Shown piece after piece: positions 51,921 through 62,480 of a stretch of DNA of 64,000 nucleotides. How positions within the stretch are numbered: position 1 is the stretch's first letter; every line of letters begins with the position of its first letter. The notes under the pieces are model-generated. The model did no database searches, was not told the DNA's origin, and saw only the letters and a program-made list of their open reading frames with translations. The position numbers and the translations under genes were made by a program. The DNA comes from Rhynchopus sp. YZ270_cl-10. Lineage: Eukaryota; Euglenozoa; Diplonemea; Diplonemida; Diplonemidae. Location: NCBI GenBank assembly GCA_964035575.1, contig OZ037855.1, forward strand, positions 434,001-498,000, written 5' to 3'.

Positions 51921-52859
51921 CTACTTGTTCAGGCTCATGAGCTCGTCGTTGTTTCTCTTGCTCTTGGACATGTAGAGGACACCGCACACAACGGCAACAA
52001 CCACGACAAGACCACCCACGGCGATGGCAGCAATGACACCCGCACTGAGGGAGCTGCTGCCGCTGTCCGATGTAGCGGGCCCGGACCAGGAGAAGGAGGA
52101 ACCCGGCTGGCCGCTGATGACGAGGATCTTGCCCTTCTCGCACTGCGAGGCGAACGTGACTGTGCCTTGTGCTGCGGAGGCGGCTGTGTAGACTACGTTC
52201 GACGAGACGGCGTCCACTTCCCCTGCAGTGACCGTGAAGTGCACCGCCTCACTCGCACCGCAGTGCATCACACCCATGTAGAAGTCCATCAGCTTGCTCC
52301 CCACTGTGACAGAGCCGGTCGAGCCTGCGGACACCGGCTTGAGCGGCGCGGCAGCTTTGTCAATTGCATCCTCCGACAACTCAAGGCTGACGCCGGCAGG
52401 GCCAGACTTTGGCACGTAGCGTGTGAAGACACGCATGCTGTACGAAAACACTGGGGACGACTCCGTCCATACCGGCGCACTCACCTGGAAGTACATATCC
52501 GCACCAGGCGCGTACTCGGAGCCAACCGCAACAATGAGGACCGTGTCGTTCGTCGGGTCCACCGTCATCGGCTGCCCCACCTTATCATCTGTGTACAGCG
52601 TCAGGTTGAACGGAGGGATCTCATCTACTCCAGCGGGTGCGGTCAGGTTCAGCACCACGTGCTGCAGGTACGTCGTCTGCGTGTCTGCAATGTCCCCCGA
52701 CACCATCGACGCCAGGTCGCCCACATCCAGCTGGATGCTCGGGTTCGAGGAGTTGATGTTAAAGCCAGTTGTCACCTCGGAGAGCACGTCTACCCCCGGG
52801 GGCAGTGGCGCTGTGCTGGCAGCAGACTGTGTTGCGAGCAGGGCCAAGAGGAACGCCAT
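51921..52859 (-). CDS. Small type I membrane protein
   Basis: The protein has 312 residues from the ATG at 52859, chosen because it opens a signal peptide (MAFLLALLATQSAAS). The outside part of about 245 residues is beta-rich and Ser/Thr/Val-rich with several NxS/T glycosylation sites and only two cysteines (MHCGAS and SQCEKG). A Ser-rich hinge (SDSGSSSLS), one membrane helix (VIAAIAVGGLVVVVAVVCGVLY) and a tail of about 17 residues follow. The sequence around LSEVTTGFNINSSNPSIQLD recalls P-domain-like secreted folds only faintly. No family is recognised. Confidence 0.85.
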   Translation of the reverse strand: MAFLLALLATQSAASTAPLPPGVDVLSEVTTGFNINSSNPSIQLDVGDLASMVSGDIADTQTTYLQHVVLNLTAPAGVDEIPPFNLTLYTDDKVGQPMTVDPTNDTVLIVAVGSEYAPGADMYFQVSAPVWTESSPVFSYSMRVFTRYVPKSGPAGVSLELSEDAIDKAAAPLKPVSAGSTGSVTVGSKLMDFYMGVMHCGASEAVHFTVTAGEVDAVSSNVVYTAASAAQGTVTFASQCEKGKILVISGQPGSSFSWSGPATSDSGSSSLSAGVIAAIAVGGLVVVVAVVCGVLYMSKSKRNNDELMSLNK

Positions 52860-53209
52860 ATTCTTTGAAGGGTGTGTGGTGCTTGTGTTTGTGCTGTGTT
52901 GCAAATACCTGGCCGTGGTGTGGGTGTGGGTGTGCAAAGGGGAACTTTGCGCAAAGCGGTGTTCCTTTGCTGCCTGCAGGGTAAAGAAACAGAGCAGCAT
53001 GTGGAGTGAGTGCTGACAAACCACGTTACGGTGCCTTCTCGCACTAATGCGTACCAGCACAGAACGAACTAAGCCCGCAAAACAGGCTGGTTAGGGGGGG
53101 AGATAAATAATGTTGCTCTCTCTTTGAAATATCTATATGAGGAGGGGAGGAGATGTGGGGTGGAGGGGGAGGAGGGTTGAAAAACAATGGAAACATTAAA
53201 GAGAAAAAG

Positions 53210-53250
53210 GTTTTGAAGACCTTAGCCTCTCGCGCTTAGGCATCTTTATA
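53210..53250 (-). repeat. Intergenic stem-loop element, diverged
   Basis: Minus strand: TTTATAAAGATGCCTAAGC, loop GCGAGAG, GCTAAGGTCTTCAAAACC and a T-run. The stem has one mismatch; the loop is conserved. Confidence 0.6.
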
Positions 53251-53325
53251 AAGCGTTTGGGAAACAAGAGAAATTCTTGAATGAAATATGTCTCTTCGTA
53301 TGCACAGCTATGAAAATGGGGTTGG

Positions 53326-53362
53326 GAATAAGGCCCTAAGCCTCTCGTGAGTAGTCGCCTAT
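53326..53362 (-). repeat. Intergenic stem-loop element, diverged
   Basis: Minus strand: TTATAGGCGACTACTC, ACGAGAGG, CTTAGGGCCTTATTCC. The loop and 3' arm are conserved, with two mismatches in the inner stem. Confidence 0.6.
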
Positions 53363-53686
53363 AAGAAACCTTGAAAGATGAAGTAGTGCCTCTAAGTAGT
53401 GTGCATAAAGGGGGGTAAAATGGGTGTTATCTCTCTTCTGCCTTCTGGGATTCGTGTTGTTAGTTTTGTCGTTGTGTCAAAAGGCAGGTCCAAAAAAACG
53501 GATTATGGTCAATAAAAATGGATGGTTATAAATAAATGAAGTTGACGGTGCAGACATTTCTGGAAATGCAGGCATGTCGAATAAAAAGGGGGGATCTAAT
53601 AATTAACACATTTTCTTTTATACAGCGGGGTTGTCCCACTGTTCTTTTATTCTCTTTTCTTTTGGGGGAAAAATCTAAAAAAAAAT

Positions 53687-54565
53687 CTATGGACAGGTCA
53701 CATTTTGCCCTTCGGGGTAGTACTTTGTGATGAACGGGTGGACGAGAACTTTGTCAAGCGCCATTCTCTTCCTTGGGTCTGTTTGGAGCAGGTTGCGTAC
53801 GAGGTCGAGCGCTTCGTCGGGGAGACGTGGGTTTGTCTCAGGGAAGGTGTAGTCTTGCGCGAGGATCTTCTTTGCGCGGACGGCGTCGTTGTCAGAGTGG
53901 AAGGGGGCCGCGCCGAAGAGGCACTCATAGGCAAAGACACCGATGCACCAGTTGTCGATCTCGAACCCGTATGTCTTGTCTGCAGCCATCTCCGGCGGGA
54001 TGTAGTCCGGTGTACCACAGTACGTCCGCCGCTGCGGCTGTTGGTCCAACACCGACCACCCAAAGTCGGCCAGCTTAAGGTTCTTGTTGTGGTCCAACAG
54101 CAGGTTCTCCGGCTTAATGTCACGGTGAATAACATTGTTCGAGTGTGCACACTGAATAGCGGAGACCAGCTGTGAAATCAGCTTCGCCGTCATCTGAAGA
54201 GAGAACCGCCCCTTCGTCTGCAGAATGCTCCACAAATCACCCCGTGCAGCGTACTCCACGACAAGAGAGATGTTCTCCTTGTCCACGAAGTAGGTGTAGA
54301 GGCGCAGGATGTTAGGATGCTTCAGCTTCTGCATGATCTCCAGCTCACGGCGCACCTGGTGCATGATCTCGCCCTTCACGATCGTCTGGATGTGCAGACG
54401 CTTCAGCGCCACAATCGCGTTCGTCCGCTTGTCACGTGCTATGAACACATTTCCATAACGTCCGTGGCCAATCTTCTTCCCAACATCAAAGTCGTCAATG
54501 GTAACTGGCCGTGGCGCATGCCCCGGTATGTACTCCAGCTCCTTTGGCAGGTCGCCCTTCGACAT
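53687..54565 (-). CDS. AURK: Aurora-type serine/threonine kinase
   Basis: The protein has 292 residues and is almost only kinase domain. Start at 54565 (MSKGDLPKEL). Visible motifs: IGHGRYGNVFIARD (glycine loop), VALKRLHIQ (VAIK lysine), HRDIKPENLLL (catalytic loop), the Aurora-typical LADFGWSV with Trp after DFG, and PPEM. The activation loop reads RRTYCGTPDYIPPEM; Aurora kinases normally have RRTTLCGT, so one residue is missing next to the phosphorylated Thr. Aurora kinases drive mitotic spindle, centrosome and cytokinesis events. The short N-terminus lacks long regulatory extensions. It has no introns. Confidence 0.93.
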   Translation of the reverse strand: MSKGDLPKELEYIPGHAPRPVTIDDFDVGKKIGHGRYGNVFIARDKRTNAIVALKRLHIQTIVKGEIMHQVRRELEIMQKLKHPNILRLYTYFVDKENISLVVEYAARGDLWSILQTKGRFSLQMTAKLISQLVSAIQCAHSNNVIHRDIKPENLLLDHNKNLKLADFGWSVLDQQPQRRTYCGTPDYIPPEMAADKTYGFEIDNWCIGVFAYECLFGAAPFHSDNDAVRAKKILAQDYTFPETNPRLPDEALDLVRNLLQTDPRKRMALDKVLVHPFITKYYPEGQNVTCP

Positions 54566-55703
54566 TGTTTTTTGTTTTGTGGTGTGTGTGTGTGTGGGTG
54601 TTTCCCCTTGTGGTGCGTAGAGAAAGAGGGGAGAAAACATGGCAAAAGAAAGAAAGGTTGAAAGATGAATATCCGTCCACAAGGCTTTCAAAAGTAAAAC
54701 AAAATGATGGAACGTCGCAAAAAGTTGGCGGAGAACTAACAGTTCAGTGCGGAGTCAACTTCAAGAGTTAAAAGGTTCGGAGGAGGGGGGAGCTGTTTGT
54801 TGTAAATGGCAAAAGGTTCTGGAAAAGGAAATAATGAACTTTGTCGAATGCAAACGCCTCAGGACGAAGACACTTGACAATAAAAAAAAAAATCAAAAAT
54901 AAAAGAACGGAGGAGCTCTTAGCAAAACAATAGAACATACAAACGGGTGTTTTACTACCCAACCACAGCTTTGCTTTCCAACGTTCTCTTTTCTTTATTG
55001 TAGGGTTTGAGTGGCCAAGAGTGAGATGATCGTTTTTATGCTGTCTTTTTTCTTAATATTATGAACAGCGCGAACATCAATTTTTACTCACAATAGACCA
55101 CCAGGCAAGGTTGTGTTCTCCTATGTAAACAGGAGAAGCACGACCCTTTTAAAAGGAATAATGACAAACAAACGAACCGGCATGACTTTTTTATGGCTTG
55201 CTCTAGAGACGGATCATTCATACGCAGTGCAATGCCATAAACTGAAAGATGTACCTCCCCCGCAGCAACAGAAAACAAGCAACAGACTCAAATCAGATCT
55301 GCCCCCCCCACGCGTGGAGCTGAACAAAAGCCTGCCTGCCTACCCTTGCTTAGGAACGGTATGGGGTTGCCTTACTCGGCAAGAGAACAGAATAAACAGA
55401 ACAGCAACCCAGCATTATAAAGAAAACTTGGAAGACAGAGATGTACGCACCACACTGCACAATACACTCCATCATGACTTTAAGACCACCGAACAGCAAC
55501 AAAACAAATCGAGAATAATAATCTCCCCCCAAAAGAAATGCAAAACAACAGAGATGGGTTGCTATGAGTCAGTGCAATACTGTACTAAAACAAAGCATCC
55601 ATCCTTTTTCCCCCCAAAACTCACATGCCTTTCGGCACGCAAAAAAAAAAAATTCCTGAAAATACTTTCCCCTCCCTTCGTCCACCCCCCCTGTATTCCC
55701 GAC
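54566..55703. other. Spacer with no supported gene
   Basis: 1.1 kb with A-rich and C-rich tracts and no clear repeat. Frames on the + strand that overlap the next gene are antisense shadows. Confidence 0.5.
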
Positions 55704-58700
55704 TTATTCGGAATCATCCGATTTTTTTCTGCGCTTTTTGTGTTTCTTCTCCTTCTTTTCTTTCTCTTTCTCTTTGCGCGGAGAATCGAAGTCCTCTGGC
55801 TGGAAGGGGGTGTCCCCTGGTGTTGTCATGGAGAGGGTATCGGCATCGCTGCGCACAGAGAGCGTGGACTTCTGTCGCAGCCCCCCACTGAGGGTACTCC
55901 CTTCTGCCTCGACCTTCTTTTCCCTCTTCTCCTTTTTGTCCTTCTTGCGGGCCTCGCGGAGGGAAGGGTCCTGCTCTTCACGTTCCCTGCGTGCTTGCTT
56001 CCGTGCGCGTCTGTCCTCGATCCTTCGTGCTGCATCGGGGTCTTCTATTTCGCCACTCATGATCTGCCGTTTGTATTCTTTTTTGTCTTTCTTTTCTTTG
56101 CGCCGTTTTTCTTCGAATTCGTCACGCTCCTTCTTTTTCTTCTTTTTATGTTTATGGCTTACATCTGAATGTGTGTCCTGATCCTGCGACACATCTTCAT
56201 CCTCTTCCTCACTCCCAGACTCTCTCCGATGAGATGACTTCCGTGACGCACATTCGGAAGACTTTCTAGACATGCTCCGCTCCTTCCCTACCGAGGCATT
56301 CAAAAACCCCGAGGAAGGTGTCACCTCAACCTGTGGAGGAGAATTCAGCCCGACAGAATGAGGGCTGCTTACCGGCAAGGGTGGGTCCTGTGAGGCGGCG
56401 TAGGAGGGGCATGATTGGGAGTCTTGCAGAAGGAAGCTGCTGTCTTTGTGCTCGAGGGTGATACATCCTTCGGTGTCGCCTTCGCGTGAGGTGTTGTCTG
56501 CCTGGCCCTTGTCGTGTGTTTTGGTATCGCTTGCGTTGTCGTTGTCGTTGTCGTTGTGTGACGACTGCAGCGACTTCTTCGATGTAGAAGAGCCCTGCTG
56601 CTCCGCGTCGTCCACATCCTTGCCTTCTGATGTGGTGTCGTCCGCGGGGGTGCGGCTTCTGTTGGGTAGAAGGGTGAGGGGTGAGGGGTGAGGGGAGGGA
56701 TGGTGTGACGCGATACCTTACGCACAGTATTGTGCCCGAAACGGAGGCGACTACGATTGCGCCTGCGAGGGCGCCCCAGATCCACATCTGTTGTGGTGTT
56801 TGTGGTTAGTTGTGGTTCGTCTTTTGACGTTTTGAAAATTGTGCAAACCGTGTAGTCGTGGATGGGCATGTGGAACAAAAACACATACCTCCATGTCTGT
56901 CGGTGCGTCAAGCCCTGGAGTGAGAGGTGCCAAGGTGATGTTCACCTCAGGTGGGGTGAGCGTGCTCGGCACCTCTGTGGGCTCCAGAGTCGTAGGTGGC
57001 GCTTCTGTTGTGGGTACGGGGGCAAGCGACGGGATAGGCGGTGCAGGTGTGTCGGGTGTGGGCGTGGTCTTGCATTTGCTTGCACAGACACGCTCGATGC
57101 TGAGGACGCCGTTCTGTTGTGCATATGGTATGGGGGAGAACATCCTTACCCAAAATTCGATGAAAACAAACGAGAATTTCGTACTCTGAAAAAGCCATAC
57201 CACCTGCCCGCTGAGCCAGCTTGCCATGAACAGCTTCAAACCCAGACGAATGCCTTCGACGCCAAACCTTGGGTGCAGCTTCACATCGAAGAGCCGTTTG
57301 TCTCCATCGCCGCCCACATGACGCTCGGGTGTTGCCACCTGCACATCGGACTCATAGATGCGGCAGTTGCTGCAGCCTCCCCCTGCAGTGCTGCCGATAC
57401 ACCAGCAGCTCTGCATGCTGAGCACCGCCACGACTGCGTCTCTCAGGTATTGCACCCTGTTGCAAAGGTTGTGCACACAGTGGGGACTAACAAAAACACA
57501 TACGTTATGTTCTGGCCCACCTCCACGGAGATGGCAACCAGGTCGGACGGTGCAGGGTTCAGCACCACCTCGGGGATCTGAATGCACTGTGCAGTACTGC
57601 ACGTTGCCGATGCGTTGAGCACGGAGGGCTGTGAAGAAAACACATTTTTTAGACAATCTTGGAAAAAAAAAAACTCGAACCTACCCCAACCCCACTCATA
57701 CCATCTTCAACAACGCCCCTGCCAGCAACCCATGCACATTCTTCTCACTCGACAGCACATCCACCCCTACCTCCACCGGCGCCCCTTCAGCGCTGACCTG
57801 CTGCACCACCCCCACTCTGTCGCGCACCAACGTCCAGGTCTGCCCTCCTGGTCGCATAAGCACGATGTCAGCCGCAGTGACGGGCTCTGGGAGCGCTTTG
57901 TTGAGGTTGGTGGCCAGGGTTTCTGCGAAGCTGCTTTGCGTGGCACGCAGGGAGAACTCCTCTGCAGTGTACGCCACGAAGGCCGACACATACAGCACCT
58001 CAACCGCACCTACAGGAGTCCGCGTCTCAGGCGCCTCCGTGAACAACGCCTCCTCCTCACTACCCCCCGCCACATCAAGCAGCGGGATACGACTGCACGC
58101 CCCACCCCTCCGGAAGCACACCTGCACAGCAAGCACACCAGCAAACCCATGCTTCTGCAGCCTCTGCACGAACAGACCACGAAGGTACACATCCGCCCAG
58201 TACGGAGACACCCGGTTCTGAACAGTGCGCACCAAGACCTCGATGCTGGTGGTCCGTTTTGTGATGGAGATGTCAACAGAAGAGAGACGCGCATTGGGAC
58301 AGAACCCAGCAGTGTCCACACTACCCGTGTCTATCCATTTGCATGAAACGGCGATCTGCGCGATCACATACCGTGCTATACCTTCGACAGACTCGGCATA
58401 CCACAGTGCAGTGTCCAGATGCTGCTCTGGCACAACAAATATCAATGACGCCACCAAATTCGTCTCCGGCTCCAACGTCGGCCCTGGGGTCTCCACTGGC
58501 GGAACCCTGGTAGGTGGTGGTGGGGGCTGTGGCGTCTCTGCGGGCTTTGTCGGTGGCGGGGCTGTGGGCGGCCGCGGGGTTGGGATCACATCACTTTCAT
58601 AGAGGATTGAGACTGGCCCGAGCGTGGCGGTTTCATTTACCCCTGCAGACGTTACCACGAAGGAGCGGTTCAGAAGCACATCATTGTCCTCTAGGTACCA

Positions 58701-60155
58701 TAAGGCACGATGCTGCTGGCGGAGAAGATGCTCTTCACTGTGCGGCACTGCGTTGGGCACGGAGACACTGAGCACCACCTCGGCACCATCGGACCATTCG
58801 TTGAGGACCATAGTGTGTGCAGTCCCTGCAGGACAGAGCGGGTCTGTTGTGTCGTTCATCATGGTACACCACAGCGCATCCCGCAGCACTGCATCAACCA
58901 CCACACGCACAACACCCAACACCGCCTCGGTAGCGTTCGCACCTGACACATTGTGTGACAGAGTGATTTGCAGCGCCTTCACATATTCGGGCCCTTCCTC
59001 CACCACATTGCGATACATTTCTTCCACATAGCTCGCTTCTGCACAACGCACGAACACATTAGGACCCTCCGCACAAAAGGCGGTCGCCTTAATAGCCCCT
59101 TCAATGCTAAGTACGTTGTGCAGAATCGCATGCAAAGAGTCGTTGCGTTCTCCACGAATGGCGTTCCAATCATGCGCATTGAAGGTTTCTTGTGGGTCGG
59201 CGTCAAGCGTGGCTAGCACAACACAGTTGTGGTACCAAACTAATTGTTCTGTTTCTGATAAGGTAGGAACCCATAGCAAGTCATAGACTCCATTTTGCAG
59301 TGCATCTGCAGACGCAGTCGGGGTAGATAAACCGACTGCGCGAGACACCGAATTTTCGCCAAATCCGGACGACAACGTGGTGAGAACGGAGGGTGGCACT
59401 GCGTCGTCACTGCGCACCGCAATGTGGACGTTCATGGAAGAGAGATTCGCAGCATATAGGGCAGCATACACTCTCGTTGCCACAAGGTATCCCAGGGGCG
59501 GTGTGTCCGGCACCATCGTCGCAGGAGCCTCTGTGTCACCCAGGAGAGGCACCACGGTGTACATCTGCTCCTGCGTCCCTACCACCTTTGAGGAGAGAAG
59601 CGTCTGTTGGTCGGACGCCCCGGTAACAAACATCACATCGCACACATCCGCTGCCACGCAGGTCTCCATCGAGGCTGTGTCCAAGAAGGGCCCCATCGTG
59701 GTCGCCTTGCTGTATGCCCGCATGATCGCTGCCTCCGCGTCTTCGTGCACATATGCCACACCGATTCCATTTCCTCCAGGGGGGAGACCATCCGCAAAGT
59801 CAGTATTTGAAGCAAGAGTGATAAACAATCCAGAGACAAACTCCGGTGCAGGCGGTGCACGGATCGGACCTACAAAGGTAAGTGTGCTGGCAAGCGTGAA
59901 GTTGACAGAGTCGTTCCTCGTCATCGCAAGGGGAAGCACGGTGAAGTTCGTAGGTGTGTTCTTGTCTGCCCACGTCGTGACCCGTTGTCTTCCCTCTATT
60001 GGTGTGCTCTCTGTAGAAAAGGCTACTCCAAGAAACGCCCAAGGGCTTGGCAAGGCATCATGTGAATACACAGTGACCACTGACATGTCCTCGCCATTAA
60101 CCTCAGATGCGGTGATTGTTAGCACTGCAAACCATAGCGCGCATCGCAGTTTCAT
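55704..60155 (-). CDS. Large type I surface receptor, six exons
   Basis: Exons: 60155-57702, 57628-57504, 57456-57201, 57113-56889, 56787-56717 and 56658-55704. Introns are 73, 47, 87, 101 and 58 nt with GTATG-type donors and CAG acceptors, and all phases close, giving 1361 residues. A signal peptide (MKLRCALWFAVLTITASEVNG) precedes about 1100 outside residues with many NxS/T sites. Two Pro-rich linkers (PTPRPPTAPPPTKPAETPQP and a Pro/Thr stalk in exon 4) separate globular parts. Exon 5 is mainly the membrane helix (WGALAGAIVVASVSGTILCV). Exon 6 is a 318-residue cytoplasmic tail, acidic and Ser-rich first, then extremely Lys/Glu/Arg-rich. I do not recognise the outside domains. A receptor or adhesin tied to the cytoskeleton is plausible (inference). 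Confidence 0.85.
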
Positions 60156-60777
60156 TTGTATGCTTTTTTTTGTCGTTATAAATTGACAAAATCGCCCACC
60201 GAGGGGGGGTGGTGGTGGTGGGTGTTGTTGTTTGTGTCAAGAGAAAAAAATGTCACCCGAAAGGTGGGGCTAGGAAACCTTCTTTTGAAATTATTTTGTG
60301 GTTTCGTTTCTCACCATTCGATGAATTTTTTATTGTGTAAAGCTTTGAGTGGGTAAGGGTGGAGAGCAGAGAGTGGGGAGCAAAAGAGAAAAAAATATAT
60401 ATTGATGGCTCAATCTTTAATTAATCTTTCTTTATTGTGTCAGGGAGAGAAACGAAGGGGGGGGGGGGAAACACACAAAACTGAAGGGGGTGATTCGCAC
60501 TTTATTGCGCACTTTTTTTTTTGCACCCCCTGCCAAAATGTCAACCTTTCATTTAATCTCACCCTTTCTCCATTTAGCTCCCCCATTCTCAGAACCCCTC
60601 TTCTCTGACCTTCATCCTTCATCCCTCCTAGATGAACCTACACCCTTTTGTGGGATCTGATGAGCGACCACTCGGGGCACCTTAAGTCAGCTCTCGGGTC
60701 CTCCCTCGCCCTGCTTACCAAAAACGGCCTACTTCCTACTTAGAACCAGGATGGAGCCGAAGAAGCTCCCATCTCCG
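60156..60777. other. Spacer with no supported gene
   Basis: Contains a G-run near 60455-60475 and C-rich tracts. Nothing recognised. Confidence 0.5.
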
Positions 60778-61782
60778 TTAGGACCTCCGTTCAGAGAAGA
60801 GAGTGTTTCCCATCCAGACCCGCGCGACGCCACTCCAGATAGTACAGTTGAGGAGAGACGAGGCGAAGAGACGGGTGGTCTCGAGGGTGCCGTAGTTCGG
60901 CTCAGCTGTATAGAGGAGACGAACGATTTTGTCTACAGCTGCTGTTACCACGAATGTACCTAGCACCATGGCTATGCAGACGGCTGGGAGGCGAGGGTGC
61001 ACAAACCTGGTGAAGAGCTGCACCTTCCCACTCCCTGCAGGACACCCTACAAAGAGGAGATGCGCCGACCCGATCACCACCGATGCAGGCCTCGCCACGC
61101 TCTTATAAGACGGTATCCGCACCACAGCACCCCACCCCTCCACACACCCCTTCCCGGCATGCAGCAACGCCCAATCCATATTCCCCTCCTCCGCGACAGA
61201 ATTCGCAATCGCTCCAGACAACATAATCGCCAATCCTGCGACCAAAGCGCATATCGATGATAACGTAACGTCAACCTCCGGCAACGATGCATCCAAGAAG
61301 AACAGCGCAGATCGACCCAATGTTACGCCAATGATGCATGACAACACGACATCTGCAGGCCAAAGAAGAGAGGTACACGTAAAACTAATGCCTACTATGC
61401 AAAGAACACCAAAAGAGAGGGCAGAAAGAAGAACCACACTGTAGCGATAAGGGAAGATGCAGGAGAGGAAGAAGAGGTGTGCGGTGAGCGCGACCACGGC
61501 GGGGGAGATGCCGCCCCAGGAAGCGAGGCAGGCGGACTGTGTGAGCGACGGATCGATCCAGTAGGGCCTGTCCACGCAGAAGTGTGACGACGCCATGGCT
61601 GCGGCGAATTCACACAGTGCTGCCAGACTCAGCAGAATCGCCCCTACCCGTGGTGCAGCCAACAGCATCATCCCTGCGGTAGAGTACACAGCAACAAGAA
61701 CGTGCTCCTCTAAAGACGCTGCCTCTCGGCGAGGACACCACCCCACATCTTGGCCCATGAATTGGCATTGATGGCACGCCAT
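60778..61782 (-). CDS. Glucose-6-phosphatase/PAP2-like membrane protein, catalytic residues lost
   Basis: The protein has 334 residues with about eight or nine hydrophobic segments, close to animal glucose-6-phosphatase (about 357). PAP2 phosphatases need K-x6-RP, PSGH and SR-x5-H-x3-D. Here DRPYW keeps RP, but the Lys position is Ser; the second motif is GGISPAVVAL with no His; and the third is SFTCTSLLWPAD, which keeps the spacing, Ser and Asp but replaces Arg with Phe and His with Leu. The order and spacing support common fold; loss of catalytic Arg and both His predicts no phosphatase activity. A regulatory or transport role in the ER is possible (inference). The start MACHQCQFMGQD at 61782 is the first ATG. 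Confidence 0.65.
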   Translation of the reverse strand: MACHQCQFMGQDVGWCPRREAASLEEHVLVAVYSTAGMMLLAAPRVGAILLSLAALCEFAAAMASSHFCVDRPYWIDPSLTQSACLASWGGISPAVVALTAHLFFLSCIFPYRYSVVLLSALSFGVLCIVGISFTCTSLLWPADVVLSCIIGVTLGRSALFFLDASLPEVDVTLSSICALVAGLAIMLSGAIANSVAEEGNMDWALLHAGKGCVEGWGAVVRIPSYKSVARPASVVIGSAHLLFVGCPAGSGKVQLFTRFVHPRLPAVCIAMVLGTFVVTAAVDKIVRLLYTAEPNYGTLETTRLFASSLLNCTIWSGVARVWMGNTLFSERRS

Positions 61783-62480
61783 CTTTTTCTGTGGAATAAG
61801 GGGGGGTTGTTGAGGGGGTTGGGAAGGTTTAAAAAAAGGATGGTCATTTTGTAAGGCAAAACAAAAAAAGAAGTTTATAAGATGACCCTAAGCATCGCGT
61901 GCTTAGTCACCTCAACAAAAAAAGGCAAAAAAAAAAGAGGGCATTTCCACCATTTTGATGGGAGGATCAAATGAACAGCAAAAATAAAGGAAAAAAATAG
62001 GCTCTAGGTAATGATGGTTGTTTCCCCTCCCCCCTCCCTCCCCATATTGTGCTCCCCCGACTCTGCACCCGAAAATCCCCTTTTTCTTCATTGTTGGACA
62101 ACAACAACGAAACATGAGAGCAATTCTTGGGTCTCTTCTTCTGCACACCTTTTAACATCTTCCTTACCTCATGACATTGCATGGTTGTGGTCAAAAAAAA
62201 ACTGGCCCATAGCCTGCTTCTACCCACCATGCTGCCAATCCTTTTTATATCTTAGCCTTACTGGAAGATACTCACCGCACCTCTCATCAGGAAAGTTGTT
62301 CTTACAATACTCATTTTGTTTTGCCAGATGGCCACCGTCCTGCTAGATGAACCACCACTTAATTCAGCTCTTTTCCGTTCAATCTGAATCTGACAAAAAA
62401 AAAAATCATCCTGCATCTAGAAAAGTGGGCCTTATCAATGAAAGTCGGGAGTACAACGCTTCGCTGGGGTGACGATATTG
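61783..62480. other. Spacer with one stem-loop element
   Basis: The stem-loop is at 61874-61912; the remainder has pyrimidine tracts near 62020-62045 and no gene. Confidence 0.6.
61874..61912 (-). repeat. Intergenic stem-loop element
   Basis: Minus strand: AGGTGACTAAGC, loop ACGCGAT, GCTTAG, bulge GG, TCATC, then TTATAAACTTC and a T-run. The full 11-bp stem is intact. It lies about 90 bases before the start codon of the next gene. Confidence 0.75.

Larger units (their letters stand above)
52860..53686. other. Spacer with two stem-loop elements
   Basis: Diverged stem-loops lie at 53210-53250 and 53326-53362, about 330-480 bases past the Aurora kinase stop codon in gene sense. Nothing else is recognised. 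Confidence 0.6.

Noticed and set aside
55113-56168. 351-codon + strand frame
   Set aside because: It runs from spacer into antisense of the Lys/Glu-rich exon 6, with Phe/Leu-rich low complexity and no domain.
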